NCBI RefSeq assembly: GCF_052857255.1
Contig: NC_135502.1
Coordinates: 184,943,806 to 185,007,805 of the forward strand
From: Amblyomma americanum
Lineage: Eukaryota > Arthropoda > Arachnida > Ixodida > Ixodidae
Reading direction: 5' to 3'
DNA length: 64,000 nt
Shown: positions 44,901 to 59,010 of the stretch, piece by piece
How positions within the stretch are numbered: the stretch's first letter is position 1
Layout: each line of letters begins with the position of its first letter
Notes under the pieces: model-generated
What the model was told of the DNA's origin: nothing
The model's database searches: none
What the model saw: the letters and a program-made list of their open reading frames with translations, nothing else
Translations under genes and position numbers: made by a program

Positions 44901-47900
44901 GTTTTGTTCCACCTGGCTGCATTGCTCATGAGAACTCCTGGATTACCGTTAGCGACCTGAAAACGCTGAAAAGATGTATCTCCGAGAGTTACGTTTTTAT
45001 AAGGAACATCGAGCAACACGGCATCAGCCCCGGCGGGAACAGTCCACCGCTCTCCACAGCCCTCGGAGTAACATGGGAGCCGCTGCGACATCGACGTCAA
45101 ACTGGTTTCAACAGAATCACGCTCCGTTCATCGGAACGGGCCATGGTGGCATGGTGAGCGAGATGACGTATAGGAACCATTTCGTCTTTTTGCTTCATAT
45201 TGTTGGTTTTGTTCTACCTGGCTGCATTGCTCTTGAAAACGCCTGGATTTCTGACAGCGACCTGAAAATGCTGTACAGATGTAATAGCGAGAGTTACGAT
45301 GCTACAAGGAACATCGAGCAACACGGCATCAGCCCCTGTGGGATGAGTTCTTGGAGTAACATGGGAGCCGCTGCGACATCGAAGTCAAACTGCTTTAAAC
45401 ATATTCACGCTCAGTTCATCTGAACAGGGCATGGAGGCACCGTGAGCGAGATTACGTTGAGGAACTATTTCGTCTTTTTGGTTCAGCTTGTTGGCTTTTT
45501 TATACCTGGCTGCATCGGTCGCGAGAACGCCTGGATTACTGACAGCGACCTGAAAATGCTGAACAGATGCAATACCGAAAGTTGCGATGCTACAGGGAGC
45601 ATCGAGCAACACGGCATCAACCCTTGTGGGAACGGTACACTGCTGTCCACGGCCCTCGGAGTAACATGGGAGCCGCTGCGACCCCGACGTCAAACTGCTT
45701 TAAACAGTGTCACGCTGCGTACATCGGAACAGGGCATGGTGGCACCGTGAGCGAGATGACATTGAGGAACTATTTCATATTTTTAGTTCAGATTGTTGGT
45801 TTTGTTATACCAGGCTGCATTGGTCATGAGAACGCCTGGATTATCGACCACGACCTGAAAACACTAAACAGACGTAACTCCGAGAGTTACGATGCTACAA
45901 GGAACATCGAGCAGCACGGCATCAACCCCTGAGGGAACGGTCCACCGCTGTACACGGGCCTCGGAGTAACATAAGAGCCCCTGGGACATCGACGTCAAAC
46001 TGCTTTAAACAGAGTCACACTCCGTTCATCGGAACGGAGTATGGTGGCGCCGTGATCGAGATGACGTTGATGAACTATTTCGTCTTTTTGGTTAAGATTG
46101 TTTGTTTTGTTCATCCTGGCTGCATTGCTCATGAGAACGCCTGGATTACCGACAGCGACCTGAAAACGCTGAAGAGATGTAACTCCGAGAGTTATGATGC
46201 TACATGGAACATCGAGCAACACGGCATCAGCCCCGGTGGGAACAGTCCACCGCTCTCCTAAGCCCTCGGAGCAACATAGGACCCGCTGCGACATTGGCGT
46301 CAAAATGCTTTAAACAGAGTAACGCCCCGTACATTGGAACGGGACATGGTGGCACCGTGAGCGAGATGACGTTAAGGAACTATTTCGTCTTTTTAGTTCA
46401 GATTGTTGGTTTTTTCCACATGGCTGCATTGCTCATGAGAAGGCCTGGATTACCAACAGCGACTTGAAAACGCTGAACAGATGTAACTCCGAGAGTTACG
46501 ATGCTACAAGGAACATCGAGCAACACGGCATCAGCCCCTCTGGGAACAGTCCACCGCTGTTCACGGCTATCGGAGTAACACGGGAGCCGCTGCGACAGCG
46601 ACGTCAAACTGCTTTAAACAGAGTCACGCTCCGTTCATCGGAACGGGGCATGGTGGCGCCTTGAGGGAGATGACGTTGAGGAACTATTTCGTCTTTTTGT
46701 TTAAGATTGTTTGTTTTGTTCATCCTGGCTGCATTGCTCATGAGAACGCCTGGATTACCGACAGCGACCTGAATACGCTGAACAGATGTAACTCCGAGAG
46801 TTACGATGCTACAAGTAACATCGAGCAACAAAGGATCAGCCTCTATGGGAACAGTCTACCGCTGTCCATGGCCCTCGGAGTAACACGGGAGCCGCTGCGA
46901 CATCGACGTCTAACAGCTTTAAACAGAGTCACACTCCGTTCATTGTAACGGGGCATGGTGGCACCATGAGCGAGATGACGTTGAGGAACTATTTCGTCTT
47001 TTTGGTTCAGATAGTTGGTTTTGTTCTACCTTGCTGCATTGCTCATGAGAACGCCAGGATTACCGACAGCGACCTGAAAACGCTGAAGAGATGTAACTCC
47101 GAGAGTTATGATGCTACATGGAACATCGAGCAACACGGCATCAGCCCCGGTGGGAACAGTCCACCGCTCTCCTAAGCCCTCGGAGCAACTTAGGAGCCGC
47201 TGCGACATTGACGTCAAAAGCTTTAAACACAGTCACGCTCCGTTCATTGTAATGGGGCATGGTGGCACCATGAGCGAGATGACGTTGAGGAACTATTTCG
47301 TCTTTTCAGTTGAGATTGTTGGTTTTTTCCACATGGCTGCATTGCTCATGAGAAGGCCTGGATGACCAACAGCGACTTGAAAACGCTGAACAGATGTAAC
47401 TCCGAGAGTTACGATGCTACAAGGAACATCGAGCAACACGGCATCAGCCACTCTGGGAACAGTCCACCGCTGTTCACGGCTATCGGAGTAACACGGGAGC
47501 CGCTGCGACAGCGACGTCAAACTGCTTTAAACAGAGTCACGCTCCGTTCGTCGGAATAGGGCATGGTGGCACCGTGAACGAGATGACGTTGAGGAACTAT
47601 TTCGTCTTTTTGGTTCAGATTGTTATTTGTGTTTCTATCTGGCTGCATTGCTGACGAGAACGCCTCGATTACCGACAGCGACCTGAAAACGGTGTACAGC
47701 TGTAATACCGAAAGTTACGATGCTACAAGGGACATCGAGCAACACGGCATCAGCCGCTGTGGGAACGGTACACTGCTGTTCCCTGCCCTCGGAGTAACAT
47801 GGGAGCCGGTGCGACATCGACGTCAAACTGCTTTAAACAGAGTCACGCTCCGTACATCGGAAAGGGACATGGTGGCAACGTGGGCGAGATGACGTTAAGG

Positions 47901-50900
47901 AACTATTTCGTCTTTTAATTCAGATTGTTGCTTTTTATCCCCTTGGATGCATTGCTCATGTGAACGCCTGGATTACCGACAGCGACCTCAAAACGCTATA
48001 CAGCTTTAATACCGAGAGTTACGATGCTGTAAGGAACATCGAGGATCACGGCATCGGCCCCTGTGGGAACGGTCCACTGCTCTCCACTGCCCTCGGAGTA
48101 AATGGGAGCCGCTGCAACATCGACGTCAAACTGCTTTCAACAGAATCGCGCTCCGTTCATCGGAATGGGTCATGGTGGCACCGTGAGCGAGATGATGTTG
48201 AGGAACTATTTCGTCTTTTTGATTCAGATTGTATGTTTTGATCTACCTGGCTGTATTGCTCATGAGAACGCCTGGATTACTGACACCGACCTGAAAATGC
48301 TGAACAGATGTAATACCGAGAGTTAAGATGCTACAAGGGACATCGAGCAACACGGCATCACCCGCTGTGGGAACAGTTCTCGGAGTAACATGGGAGCCGC
48401 TGCGACATCGACGTCAAACTGCTTAACACAGAGTCACGCTCTGTTCATCTGAACAGAGCATGGTGGCACCGTGAGCGAGGTGACGTTGAGAAACTATATC
48501 GTCTTCTTGGTTCATATTGTTGGCTTTGTTCTACCTGGCTGCATTGGTCACAAGAACGCCTGGATTACTAACAGCGACCTGAAAACGCTGAACAGAAGTT
48601 ATACCGAGAGTTGGGATGCTACAAGGAGCATCGAGAAACACGGCATCAGCCCTTGTGGGATCGATACACTGCTGTCCACGGCCCTCGGAGTAACATGGGA
48701 GCCGCTGCAACATCGACGTCAAACTGCTTTCAACAGAATCGCGCTCCGTTCATCGAAATGGGTCATGGTGGCACCGTGAGCGAGATGACGTTGAGGAACT
48801 ATTTCGTCTTTTTGGTTCGATTGTTGGTTTTGTTCTACCTTGCTGCATTGCTCATGAAACGCCTGGATTACCGACAGCCACCTATAAAACTGAACAGATG
48901 TAACTCCGAGATTTACGATGCTACAAGAGACATCGACCAACACGCCATCAGCCCCTGTGAGAACGGTACACTGCTGTCCACGGCCCTCGGAGTAACACGG
49001 GAGCCACTGCGACAGCGACGTCAAAGTGCTTTAAACAGAGTCACACTCCGTTCATCGGAGCGGGGCATGGTGGCACCGTGAGCGAGATGACGTTAAGGAA
49101 CTATTTCGTCTTTTTAGTTCAGATTGTTGGTTTTGTTCCACCAGGCTGCAGTGCTCATAAGAAGCCCTGGATTACCGACAGCGACCTGAAAACGCTGAAC
49201 AGATGTAACTCCGAGAGTTACGATGCTACAAGGAACATCGAGCAACACGCCATCAGCCCTTCTGCGAACCGTCCACCGTTGTCCACGGCCATCGGAGTAA
49301 CACGTGAGCCGTTGCGACAGCGACGTCAAACTGCTTGAAACAGAGACGCTCCGTTCAGCGGAACGGGGCATGGTGGCACCGTGAGAGAGATGACGTTGAT
49401 TAACTATTTCGTATTTTTAGTTCAGATTGTTTGTTTTGTTATACCTGGCTGCATTGCTCATGAGAACGCCTGGATTACCGACCACGGCCGCTAAACAATA
49501 CATAGACGTAACTCCGAGAGTTACGATGCTACAAGGATCATCGAGCAACACGGCATCAGCCCCTGTGGGAACAGGTCACCGCTGTCCCCGGCCCTAGGAG
49601 TAACATGGGAGCCGCTGCGACATCGACGTCAAACTGCTTTAAACGGAGTCACGCTCCGTACATCGAAACGGGACATGGTGGCGCCGTGAGCGAGATGACG
49701 TTGAGGAAATATTCCGTCTTTTTCGTTGAGATTGTTGGTTTTGTTCTACCTTGCTGCATTGCTCATGAGAACGCCTGGATTACCGAAAGCGACCTGAAAA
49801 CGCTGAACAGATGTAACTCCGAGAGTTTCGATGCTACATGGAACATCGAGCAACACGGCATCAGCCCCTGTGGGAACAGTTCTCGGAGAAACATGGAAGC
49901 CGCTGCGACATCGACATCAAACTGCTTTAAATAGATTCACGCTCCTTTCATCTGAACAGGGCATGGTGGCATCGTGAGCAAGATGACGTTGAGGAACTAT
50001 TTCGTCTTTTTGGTTCAGATTGTTGGCTTTGTTCTACCTGGCTGTATCGGTCGCGAGAACGCCTGGATTACTTTAAGCGCCCTGAAAATGCTGAACAAGT
50101 GTAATACCGAGAGTTACGATGCTACAAGGAACATCGCGCAAAACGGCATCAGCGCCTGTGGGAACGGTACACTGCTGTCCATGGCCCTCGGAGTAACATG
50201 AGAGCCGCTGCGACATCGACGTCAAACTGCTTTAAACGGAGTCACACTCCGTTCATCGGAACGGGGCATGGTGGCACCGTGAGCGACATGACGTTAAACT
50301 ATTTCGTCTTTTTTGTTTTGTTCTACCTGGCTGGATTGATCATGATAACGCCTCGATTACCGACAGCGACATCAAAACACTGTACAGCTTTAATACCGAG
50401 AGTTACGATGCGACAATCAACATCGAGCAACACGGCATCAGCCCCTGTAGGAACGGTACTCTGCTGTCGAAGGCGGTAGGAGTAACTTGGAAGCCGCTGG
50501 GACATCGACGTCAAACTGCTTTAAACAGAGTCACGCTCCGTTAATCGGAACAGGACATGGTGGCAGCGTGAGCGACATGACGATGAGCAACTATTTCTTC
50601 TTTTTGGTTCAGATTGTTGGTTTTGTTCTACCTGGCTGCATTGCTCATGAGAACGCCTGGATTACCGACAGCGACCTGAAAACGCTGAAGAGATGTAACT
50701 CCGAGAGTTATGATGCTACCTGGAACATCGAGCAACACGGCATCAGCCCCGGTGGGAACAGTCCACCGCTCTCCTAAGCCCTCGGAGCAACATAGGAGCC
50801 GCTGCGACATTGACGTCAAAATGCTTTAAACGTAGTCACGCTCCGTTCATTGTAACGGGGCATGGTGGCACCATGAGCGAGATGACGTTGAGGAACTATT

Positions 50901-53900
50901 TCGTCTTTTCAGTTGAGATTGTTGGTTTTGTTCCACCTGGCTGCATTGCTCATGAGAAGGCCTGGATTACCGACAGCGACCTGATACGCTGAACAGATGT
51001 AATTCCGAGAGTTACGATGCTACAAGGAACATCGTGCAACACGGCATCAACCCCTGAGGGAACAGTCCACCGCTGTACAGGGGCCTCGGAGTAACATGGG
51101 AGCCGCTGCAACATCGACGTCAAACTGATTTAAACAGAGTCACGCCCCGTACATTGGAACGGGACATGGTGGCACCGTGAGCGAGATGACGTTAAGGAAC
51201 TATTTCGTCTTTTTAGTTCAGATTGTTGGTTTTTTCCACATAGCTGCATTGCTCATGAGAAGGCCTGGATTACCAACAGCGACTTGAAAACGCTGAACAG
51301 ATGTAACTCCGAGAGTTACGATGCTACAAGGAACATCGAGCAACACGGCATCAGCCCCTCTGGGAACAGTCCACCGCTGTTCACGGCTATCGGAGTAACA
51401 CGGGAGCCGCTGCGACAGCGACGTCAAACTGCTTTAGACAGAGTCACGCTCCGTTCATCGGAACGGGGCATGGTGGCGCCTTGAGGGAGAGAGACGTTGA
51501 GGAACTATTTCGTCTTTTTGGTTAAGATTGTTTGTTTTGTTCATACTGGCTGCATTGCTCATGAGAACGCCTGGATTACAGACAGCGACCTGAATACGCT
51601 GAACAGATGTAACTCCGAGAGTTACGATGCTACAAGTAACATCGAGCAACACGGGATCAGCCTCTATGGGAACAGTCTACCGCTGTCCATGGCCCTCGGA
51701 GTAACACGGGAGCCGCTGCGACATCGACGTCTTTCAGCTTTAAACAGAGTCACACTCCGTTCATTGTAACGGGGCATGGTGGCACCATGAGCGAGATGAC
51801 GTTGAGGAACTATTTCGTCTTTTCAGTTGAGATTGTTGGTTTTGTTCCACCTGGCTGCATTGCTCATGAGAAGGCCTGGATTACCGACAGCGACCTGATA
51901 CGCTGAACAGATGCAATTCCGAGAGTTACGATGCTACAAGGAACATCGAGCAGCACGGCATCAACCCCTGAGGGAACGGTCCACCGCTGTACTCGGGCCT
52001 CGGAGTAACATGAGAGCCCCTGCGACATCGACGTCAAACTGCTTTAAACAGAGTCACACTCCGTTCATCGGCACGGAGCATGGTGGCGCCGTGAGCGAGA
52101 TGACGTTGATGAACTATTTCGTCTTTTTGGTTAAGATAGTTGGTTTTGTTCTACCTTGCTGCATTGCTCATGAGAACGCCAGGATTACCGACAGCGACCT
52201 GAAAACGCTGAAGAGATGTAACTCCGAGTGTTATGATGCTACATGGAACATCGAGCAACACGGCATCAGCCCCGGTGGGAACAGTCCACCGCTCTCCTAA
52301 GCCCTCGGAGCAACATAGGAGCCGCTGCGACATTGACGTCAAAATGCTTTAAACACAGTCACGCTCCGTTCATTGTAACGGGGCATGGTGGCACCATGAG
52401 CGAGATGACGTTGAGGAACTATTTCGTCTTTTCAGTTGATATTGTTGGTTTTGTTCCACCTGGCTGCATTGCTCATGAGAAGGCCTGGATTACCGACAGT
52501 GACCTGATACGCTGAACAGATGTAATTCCGAGAGTTACGATGCTACAAGGAACATCGAGCAACACGGCATCAACCCCTGAGGGAACAGTCCACCGCTGTA
52601 CAGGGGCCTCGGAGTAACATGGGAGCCGCTGCAACATCGACGTCAAACTGCTTTAAACAGAGTCACGCCCCGTACATTGGAACGGGACATTGTGGCACCG
52701 TGAGCGAGATGACGTTAAGGAACTATTTCGTCTTTTTAGTTCAGATTGTTGGTTTTTTCCACATGGCTGCATTGCTCATGAGAAGGCCTGGATTACCAAC
52801 AGCGACTTGAAAACGCTGAACAGATGTAACTCCGAGAGTTACGATGCTACAAGGAACATCGAGCAACACGGCATCAGCCACTCTGGGAACAGTCCACCGC
52901 TGTTCACGGCTATCGGAGTAACACGGGAGCCGCTTCGACAGCGACGTCAAACTGCTTTAAACAGAGTCACGCTCCGTTCGTCGGAATAGGGCATGGTGGC
53001 ACCGTGAACGAGTTGACGTTGAGGAACTATTTCGTCTTTTTGGTTCAGATTGTTATTTGTGTTTCTATCTGGCTGCATTGCTGACGAGAACGCCTCGGTT
53101 ACCGACAGCGACCTGAAAACAGTGTACAGCTGTAATACCGAAAGTTACGATGCTACAAGGGACATCGAGCAACACGGCATCAGCCGCTGTGGGAACGGTA
53201 CACTGCTGTTCTCTGCCCTCGGAGTAACATGGGAGCCGCTGCGACATCGACGTCAAACTGCTTTAAACAGAGTCACGCTCCGTACATCGAAACGGGACAT
53301 GGTGGCAACGTGGGCGAGATGACGTTAAGGAACTATTTCGTCTTTTAATTCAGATTGTTGCTTTTTATCCCCTTGGATGCATTGCTCATGTGAACGCCTG
53401 GATTACCGACAGCGACCTCAAAACGCTATACAGCTTTAATACCGAGAGTTACGATGCTGTAAGGAACATCGAGGATCAGCCATCGGCCCCTGTGGGAACG
53501 GTCCACTGCTCTCCACTGCCCTCGGAGTAAATGGGAGCCGCTGCAACATCGACGTCAAACTGCTTTCAACAGAATCGCGCTCCGTTCATCGGAATGGGTC
53601 ATGGTGGCACCGTGAGCGAGATGATGTTGATGAACTATTTCGTCTTTTTGATTCAGATTGTATGTTTTAATCTACCTGGCTGTATTGCTCATGAGAACGC
53701 CTGGATTACTGACACCGACCTGAAAATGCTGAACAGATGTAATACCGAGAGTTACGATGCTACAAGGGACATCGAGCAACACGGCATCACCCGCTGTGGG
53801 AACAGTTCTCGGAGTAACATGGGAGCCGCTGCGACATCGACGTCAAACTGCTTAACACAGAGTCACGCTCTGTACATCTGAACAGGGCATGGTGGCACCG

Positions 53901-56900
53901 TGAGCAAGGTGACGTTGAGAAACTATATCGTCTTCTTGGTTCATATTGTTGGCTTTGTTCTACCTGGCTGCATTGGTCACAAGAACGCCTGGATTACTAA
54001 CAGCGACCTGAAAACGCTGAACAGAAGTAATACCGAGAGTTGAGATGCTACAAGGAGCATCGAGAAACACGGCATCAGCCCTTGTGGGATCGATACACTG
54101 CTGTCCACGGCCCTCGGAGTAACATGGGAGCCGCTGCGACATCGACGTCAAACTGCTTTAAACAGAGTCACGCCCCGTACATTGGAATGGGACATGGTGG
54201 CACCGTGAGCGAGATGACGTTAAGGAACTATTTCGTCTTTTTAGTTCAGATTGTTGGTTTTTTCCACATGGCTGCATTGCTCATGAGAAGGCCTGGATTA
54301 CCAACAGCGACTTGAAAACGCTGAAGAGATGTAACTCCGAGAGTTACGATGCTATAAGGAACATCGAGCAACACGGCATCAGCCCCTCTGGGAACAGTCC
54401 ACCGCTGTTCACGGCTATCAGAGTAACACGGGAGCCGCTGCGACAGCGACGTCAAACTGTTTAAATAGAGTCACGCTCCGTTCGTCGGAATAGGGCAGGG
54501 TGGCACCGTGAGCGAGATGTCGTTGAGGAACTATTTCGTCTTTTTGGTTCAGATTGTTATTTGTGTTTCTATCTGGCTGTATTGCTGACGAGAACGCCTC
54601 GAATACCGACAGCGACCTGAAAAGGGTGTACAGCTGTAATATCGAGAGTTAGGATGCTACAAGGGACATCGAGCAACACGGCATCAGCCGCTGTGGGAAC
54701 GGTACACTGCTGTTCCCGGCCCTCGGAGTAACATGGGATCCGGTGCGACATCGACGTCAAACTGCTTTAAACAGAGTCACGCTCCGTACATCGGAACGGG
54801 ACATGGTGGCAACGTGGGCGAGATGACGTTAAGGAACTATTTCGTCTTTTAATTCAGATTGTTGCTTTTTATCCCCTTGGATGCATTGCTCATGAGAACG
54901 CCTGGACTACCGACCACGTCCTCTAAACAATACATAGACGTAACTCCGAGAGTTACGATGCTACAAGGATCATCGAGCAACACGACATCAGCCCCTGTGG
55001 GAACAGTCCACCGCTGTCCCCGGCCCTCGGAGTAACATGGGAGCCGCTGCGACATCGACGTCAAACTGCTTTAAACGGAGTCACGCTCCGTACATCGAAA
55101 CGGGACATGGTGGCGCCGTGAGCGAGATGACGTTGAGGAAATATTTCGTCTTTTTCGTTCAGATTGTTGGTTTTGTTCTACCTTGCTGCATTGCTCATGA
55201 GAACGCCTGGATTGCCGAAAGCGACCTGAAAACGCTGAACAGATGTAACCCCGAGAGTTTCGATGCTATATCGAACATCGAGCAACACGGCATCAGCCAC
55301 TGTGGGAACAGTTCTCGGAGAAACATGGAAGCCGCTGCGACATCGACATCAAACTGCTTTAAACAGATTCACGCTCCTTTCATCTGAACAGGGCATGGTG
55401 GCACCGTGAGCAAGATGACGTTGAGGAACTATTTCGTCTTTTTGGTTCAGATTGTTGGCTTTGTTCTACCTGGCTGTATCGGTCGCGAGAACGCCTGGAT
55501 TACTTTAAGCGCCCTGAAAATGCTGAACAAATGTAATACCGAGAGTTACGATGCTACAAGGAACATCGAGCAAAACGGCATCAGCGCCTGTGAGAACGGT
55601 ACACTGCTGTCCACGGCCCTCGGGGTAACATGGGAGCCGCTGCGACATCGACGTCAAACTGCTTTAAACGGAGTCACATTCCGTTCATCGGAAAGGGGCA
55701 TGGTGGCACCGTGCGCGACATGACGTTAAACTATTTCGTCTTTTTTGTTTTGTTCTACCTGGCTGGATTGATCATGATAACGCCTCGATTACCGACAGCG
55801 GCATCAAAACACTGTACAGCTTTAATACAGAGAGCTACGATGCTACAATCAACATCGAGCAACACGGCATCAGCCCCTGTAGGAACGGTACACTGCTGTC
55901 GAAGGCCGTAGGAGTAACTTGGGAGCCGCTGGGACATCGACGTCAAACTGCTTTAAACAGAGTCACGCTCCGTTCATCGGAACAAGACATGGTGGCAGCG
56001 TGAGCGACATGACGATGAGCAACAATTTCTTCTTTTTGGTTCAGATTGTTGGTTTTGTTCTACCTGGCTGCATTGCTCACGAGAACGCCTGGATTACCGA
56101 CAGCGACTTGAAAACGCTGCAGCTGTAATACCGAGAGTTACGATGCTACTAGGAACATCGAGCAACACGGCATCAGCCCCTGTGAGAACGGTCCACCGCT
56201 CTCCACAGCCCTCGGAGTAAATGGTAGCCGCTGCGACATCGATGTCCAACTGCTTTCAACAGAATCACGCTCCGTTCATCGGAATGGGTCATGGTGGAAC
56301 CGTGAGCGAGATGACATTGAGGAACTATTTCGTCCTTTTGGTTCAGATTGTTGGTTTTGTTCTACCTGGCTGTATTGCTCGCGAGAACGCCTGGATTACT
56401 GACAGCGACCTGAAAATGCTGAACAGATGTAATGCCGAAAGTTACGATGCTAGAAGGGACATCGAGCAACACGGCATCAGCCGCTGTGGGAACAGTTCTC
56501 GGAGTAACATAGGAGCCACTGCGACATCGATGTCAAACTGATTAAAACAGAGTCACGCTCCGTTCATCAGAACGGGACATTGTGGCAGCGTGAGCGACAT
56601 GACGATGACCAACTCTTTCGTCTTTTTGGTTCAGATTGTTGGTTTTGTTCTACCTGGCTGCATTGCTCACGAGAACGCCTGGATTACCGACAGCGACCTG
56701 AAAACGCTCAACAGATGTAATACCGAGAGTTACGATGCTACAAGGAACATCGAGCAACACGGCATCAGCCGCTGTGGCAACGGTACACTGCTGTCCACGG
56801 CCCTCGGAGTAAAATGAGAGCCGGTGCGACATCGACGTCAAACTGCTTTAAACAGAGTCACGCTCCGTACATCGGAACGGGACATGGTGGCAACGTGAGC

Positions 56901-57611
56901 GAGATGACGTTAAGGAACTATTTCGTCTTTTAAATCAGATTCTTAATTTTTGTCCCCCTGGATGCATTGCTCATGTGAACGCCTGGATTACCGACAGCGA
57001 CCTCAAAACGCTATACAGCTTTAATACCGAGAGTTACGATGCTGCAAGGAACATCGAGCAACACGGCATCAGCCCCTGTGGGAACGGTCCACCTCTCTTC
57101 ACAGCCCTCGGAGTAAATGGTAGCCGCTGCGACATCGATGTCAAATTGCTTTCAACAGAATCACGCTCCGTTCATCGGAATGGGTCATGGTGGAACCGTG
57201 AGCGAGATGACGTTGAGGAACTATTTCGTCTTTTTGGTTCAGATTGTTGGTTTTGTTCTACCTGGCTGTATTGCTCACGAGAACGCCTGGATTACTGACA
57301 GCGACCTGAAAATGCTGAACAGATGTAATGCCGAAAGTTACGATGCTAGATGGGACATCGAGCAACACGGCATGAGCCCCTGGGGGAACAGTTCACCGCT
57401 TTCCCCGGCCCTCGGAGTAACATGGGAGCCGCTGCGACATCGACGTCAAACTGCTTTAAACAGAATCAAGCTACGTTCATCGGAACGGGGCATGGTGGCG
57501 CTTTGAGCGAGATGACGTTGAGGAACTATTTCGTCTTTTTGGTTCAGATTGTTGGTTTTGTTCTATCTGGCTGCATTGCTCGTGTGAACGCCTGGATTAC
57601 CGACAACGACC
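41961..57611 (+). repeat. Satellite array, segment D
   Basis: This is the longest uninterrupted run, about 51 units. It has the clearest nested structure. Blocks at about 46.4-46.95 kb recur near 51.2-51.77 kb. Blocks from 47.3 kb recur from 52.74 kb. Many units here belong to one subfamily with TTTTTTCCACATGGCTGC in place of the usual TTTGTTCTACCTGGCTGC. No foreign insert or host gene was seen. Confidence 0.95.
47290..50690 (+). repeat. Block recurring with an offset of about 5,430 bp (mosaic)
   Basis: Units at 47.3-48.7 kb recur at 52.74-54.15 kb, and units at 49.56-50.64 kb recur at 54.98-56.08 kb. The stretch between is diverged or replaced, so the block is mosaic. That is consistent with later gene conversion or unequal exchange inside an older duplication. 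Confidence 0.75.
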
Positions 57612-57649
57612 TTTTATTTTTTTTTTACCGACAATGACCGACGCTGCAT

Positions 57650-58000
57650 ATTCGGCAGCGGCGGCAGCACCCTGCAATCACCGCTAATTTTCGGCACTGT
57701 CTCCACGTTGTCGCAGGAATAGACGCTGGTTTCGGACATAGTAGTGCCTGCCGCTTCGGCCCGTGACGAGTTTCGCCATCGTGGTGAGCTGCAAGAAGGA
57801 TCATCTGCCGACATTTTCGGAAGCTTTGACCAACCTGACCGGGCTGCCTCGTACTGCGGGACTACTGCGCAGGCGCCATTTTCAGCGGACCACATCAAGA
57901 TAAATAGCGTGCCTTCCTGCGGCGGCGGTCATTTCGGCAGCGGCGGCAGCACCCTGCAATCACCGCTAATTTTCGGCACTGTCTTCACGTTGTCGCAGGT
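57650..58000 (+). repeat. LINE-3b 5' region tandem repeat, period 282 bp
   Basis: The same CGGCAGCGGCGGCAGCACC block is seen twice, near 57653 and 57935, as in the other copy. Confidence 0.8.
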
Positions 58001-58072
58001 TAGTAATTAATTCAAACACTTTTCGCATAGTGCTGTTGCTGCTTCTGCTGCCGAAAAATTTTGCTCCTTGCA

Positions 58073-58968
58073 ATGTCAATATTGTGTCCAACATGTCATC
58101 TGTCTATATCTGACGACTGTGTTGTAGAGTGTAGCGAATGTCGTCGCATGTATCTTTTAGGAAAGTGTGCAGGAATCACAGAAAAATCTTTCGAAAGTAA
58201 AAATGCTGCACAGAAGGAAATTTGGCGGTGTCCGCCCTGCCGTAGTCCGGGACCAGCTTCCGTAGAAAGTAATAACCATGATAGTTCAGATATGAAAGCA
58301 ATTCTGTCTTCCATTAACAAGAAGCTTGAAAGTCTTCCGATTTTGACAGAAAAGGTTCAAAAGATGGAGCATAGTCTACCGTTCATGTCAATCAAATTTG
58401 ACGATCTTGAAAAACAATCAGTCGCCAGGACAATGAAATTAAAGAGCTAAGAAAGAAGGTAGCAGAACTGGAGCCAAAAGATGCTACTCGCGCAACCGCA
58501 CGAAGTGATCTTGAGCGACAGACAAATGAGCTGGAATACAGAAGCAGAAGGCTGAACTTGGAAATTCATGGGGTCCGTGTAGTGCCGCATGAAAACCTGA
58601 TTGCATCATTAAACATAGTCGCTGACAAACTTAAAGTTCCTCATGTAGTCGAACAGGACGTGGTATCTGTTTATAGGCTACCAGAAAGACCAGAGACAAA
58701 ACCAGGAAAAATTGTTCGCTTTGTTCAGCAACAAATAAGGGATGCGTGGTTAACGAACAAAAGTAACCTGAAACAGTCTGACCCGATGGTTTTCATTCAA
58801 GAGAATCTGGCGCGGCACTGCCGGGAACTGCTCCGTGAATAAAAGAAAATGGCTAAGGCTGAAGGCTACGAATACGTCTGGTATAGCCACGGTAAGGTTC
58901 TGGTGCGGAAGACGAAAGGAGCACGTGCTGTTCACATTGGGAGCTATGCAGACCTTAACCGACTCTAG
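58073..58968 (+). pseudogene. LINE-3b ORF1: PHD-like finger and coiled coil, frameshifted
   Basis: Same layout as the ORF1 at 37717. It has the Cys/His finger (CPTC, then CSECRRMYLLGKC, then WRCPPC), a coiled coil, the shared frameshift near 58440 and the shared TAA near 58840. The frame between these (about 58558-58842) is intact here because the A-run near 58707 keeps its length, so this copy is closer to the ancestor. The RRM-like segment reads LNLEIHGVRVVPHENLIAS. Confidence 0.85.
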
Positions 58969-59010
58969 ACAAGCTAATCACCGTTATGTTCTTTTGTGAA
59001 AGTAACTTCA

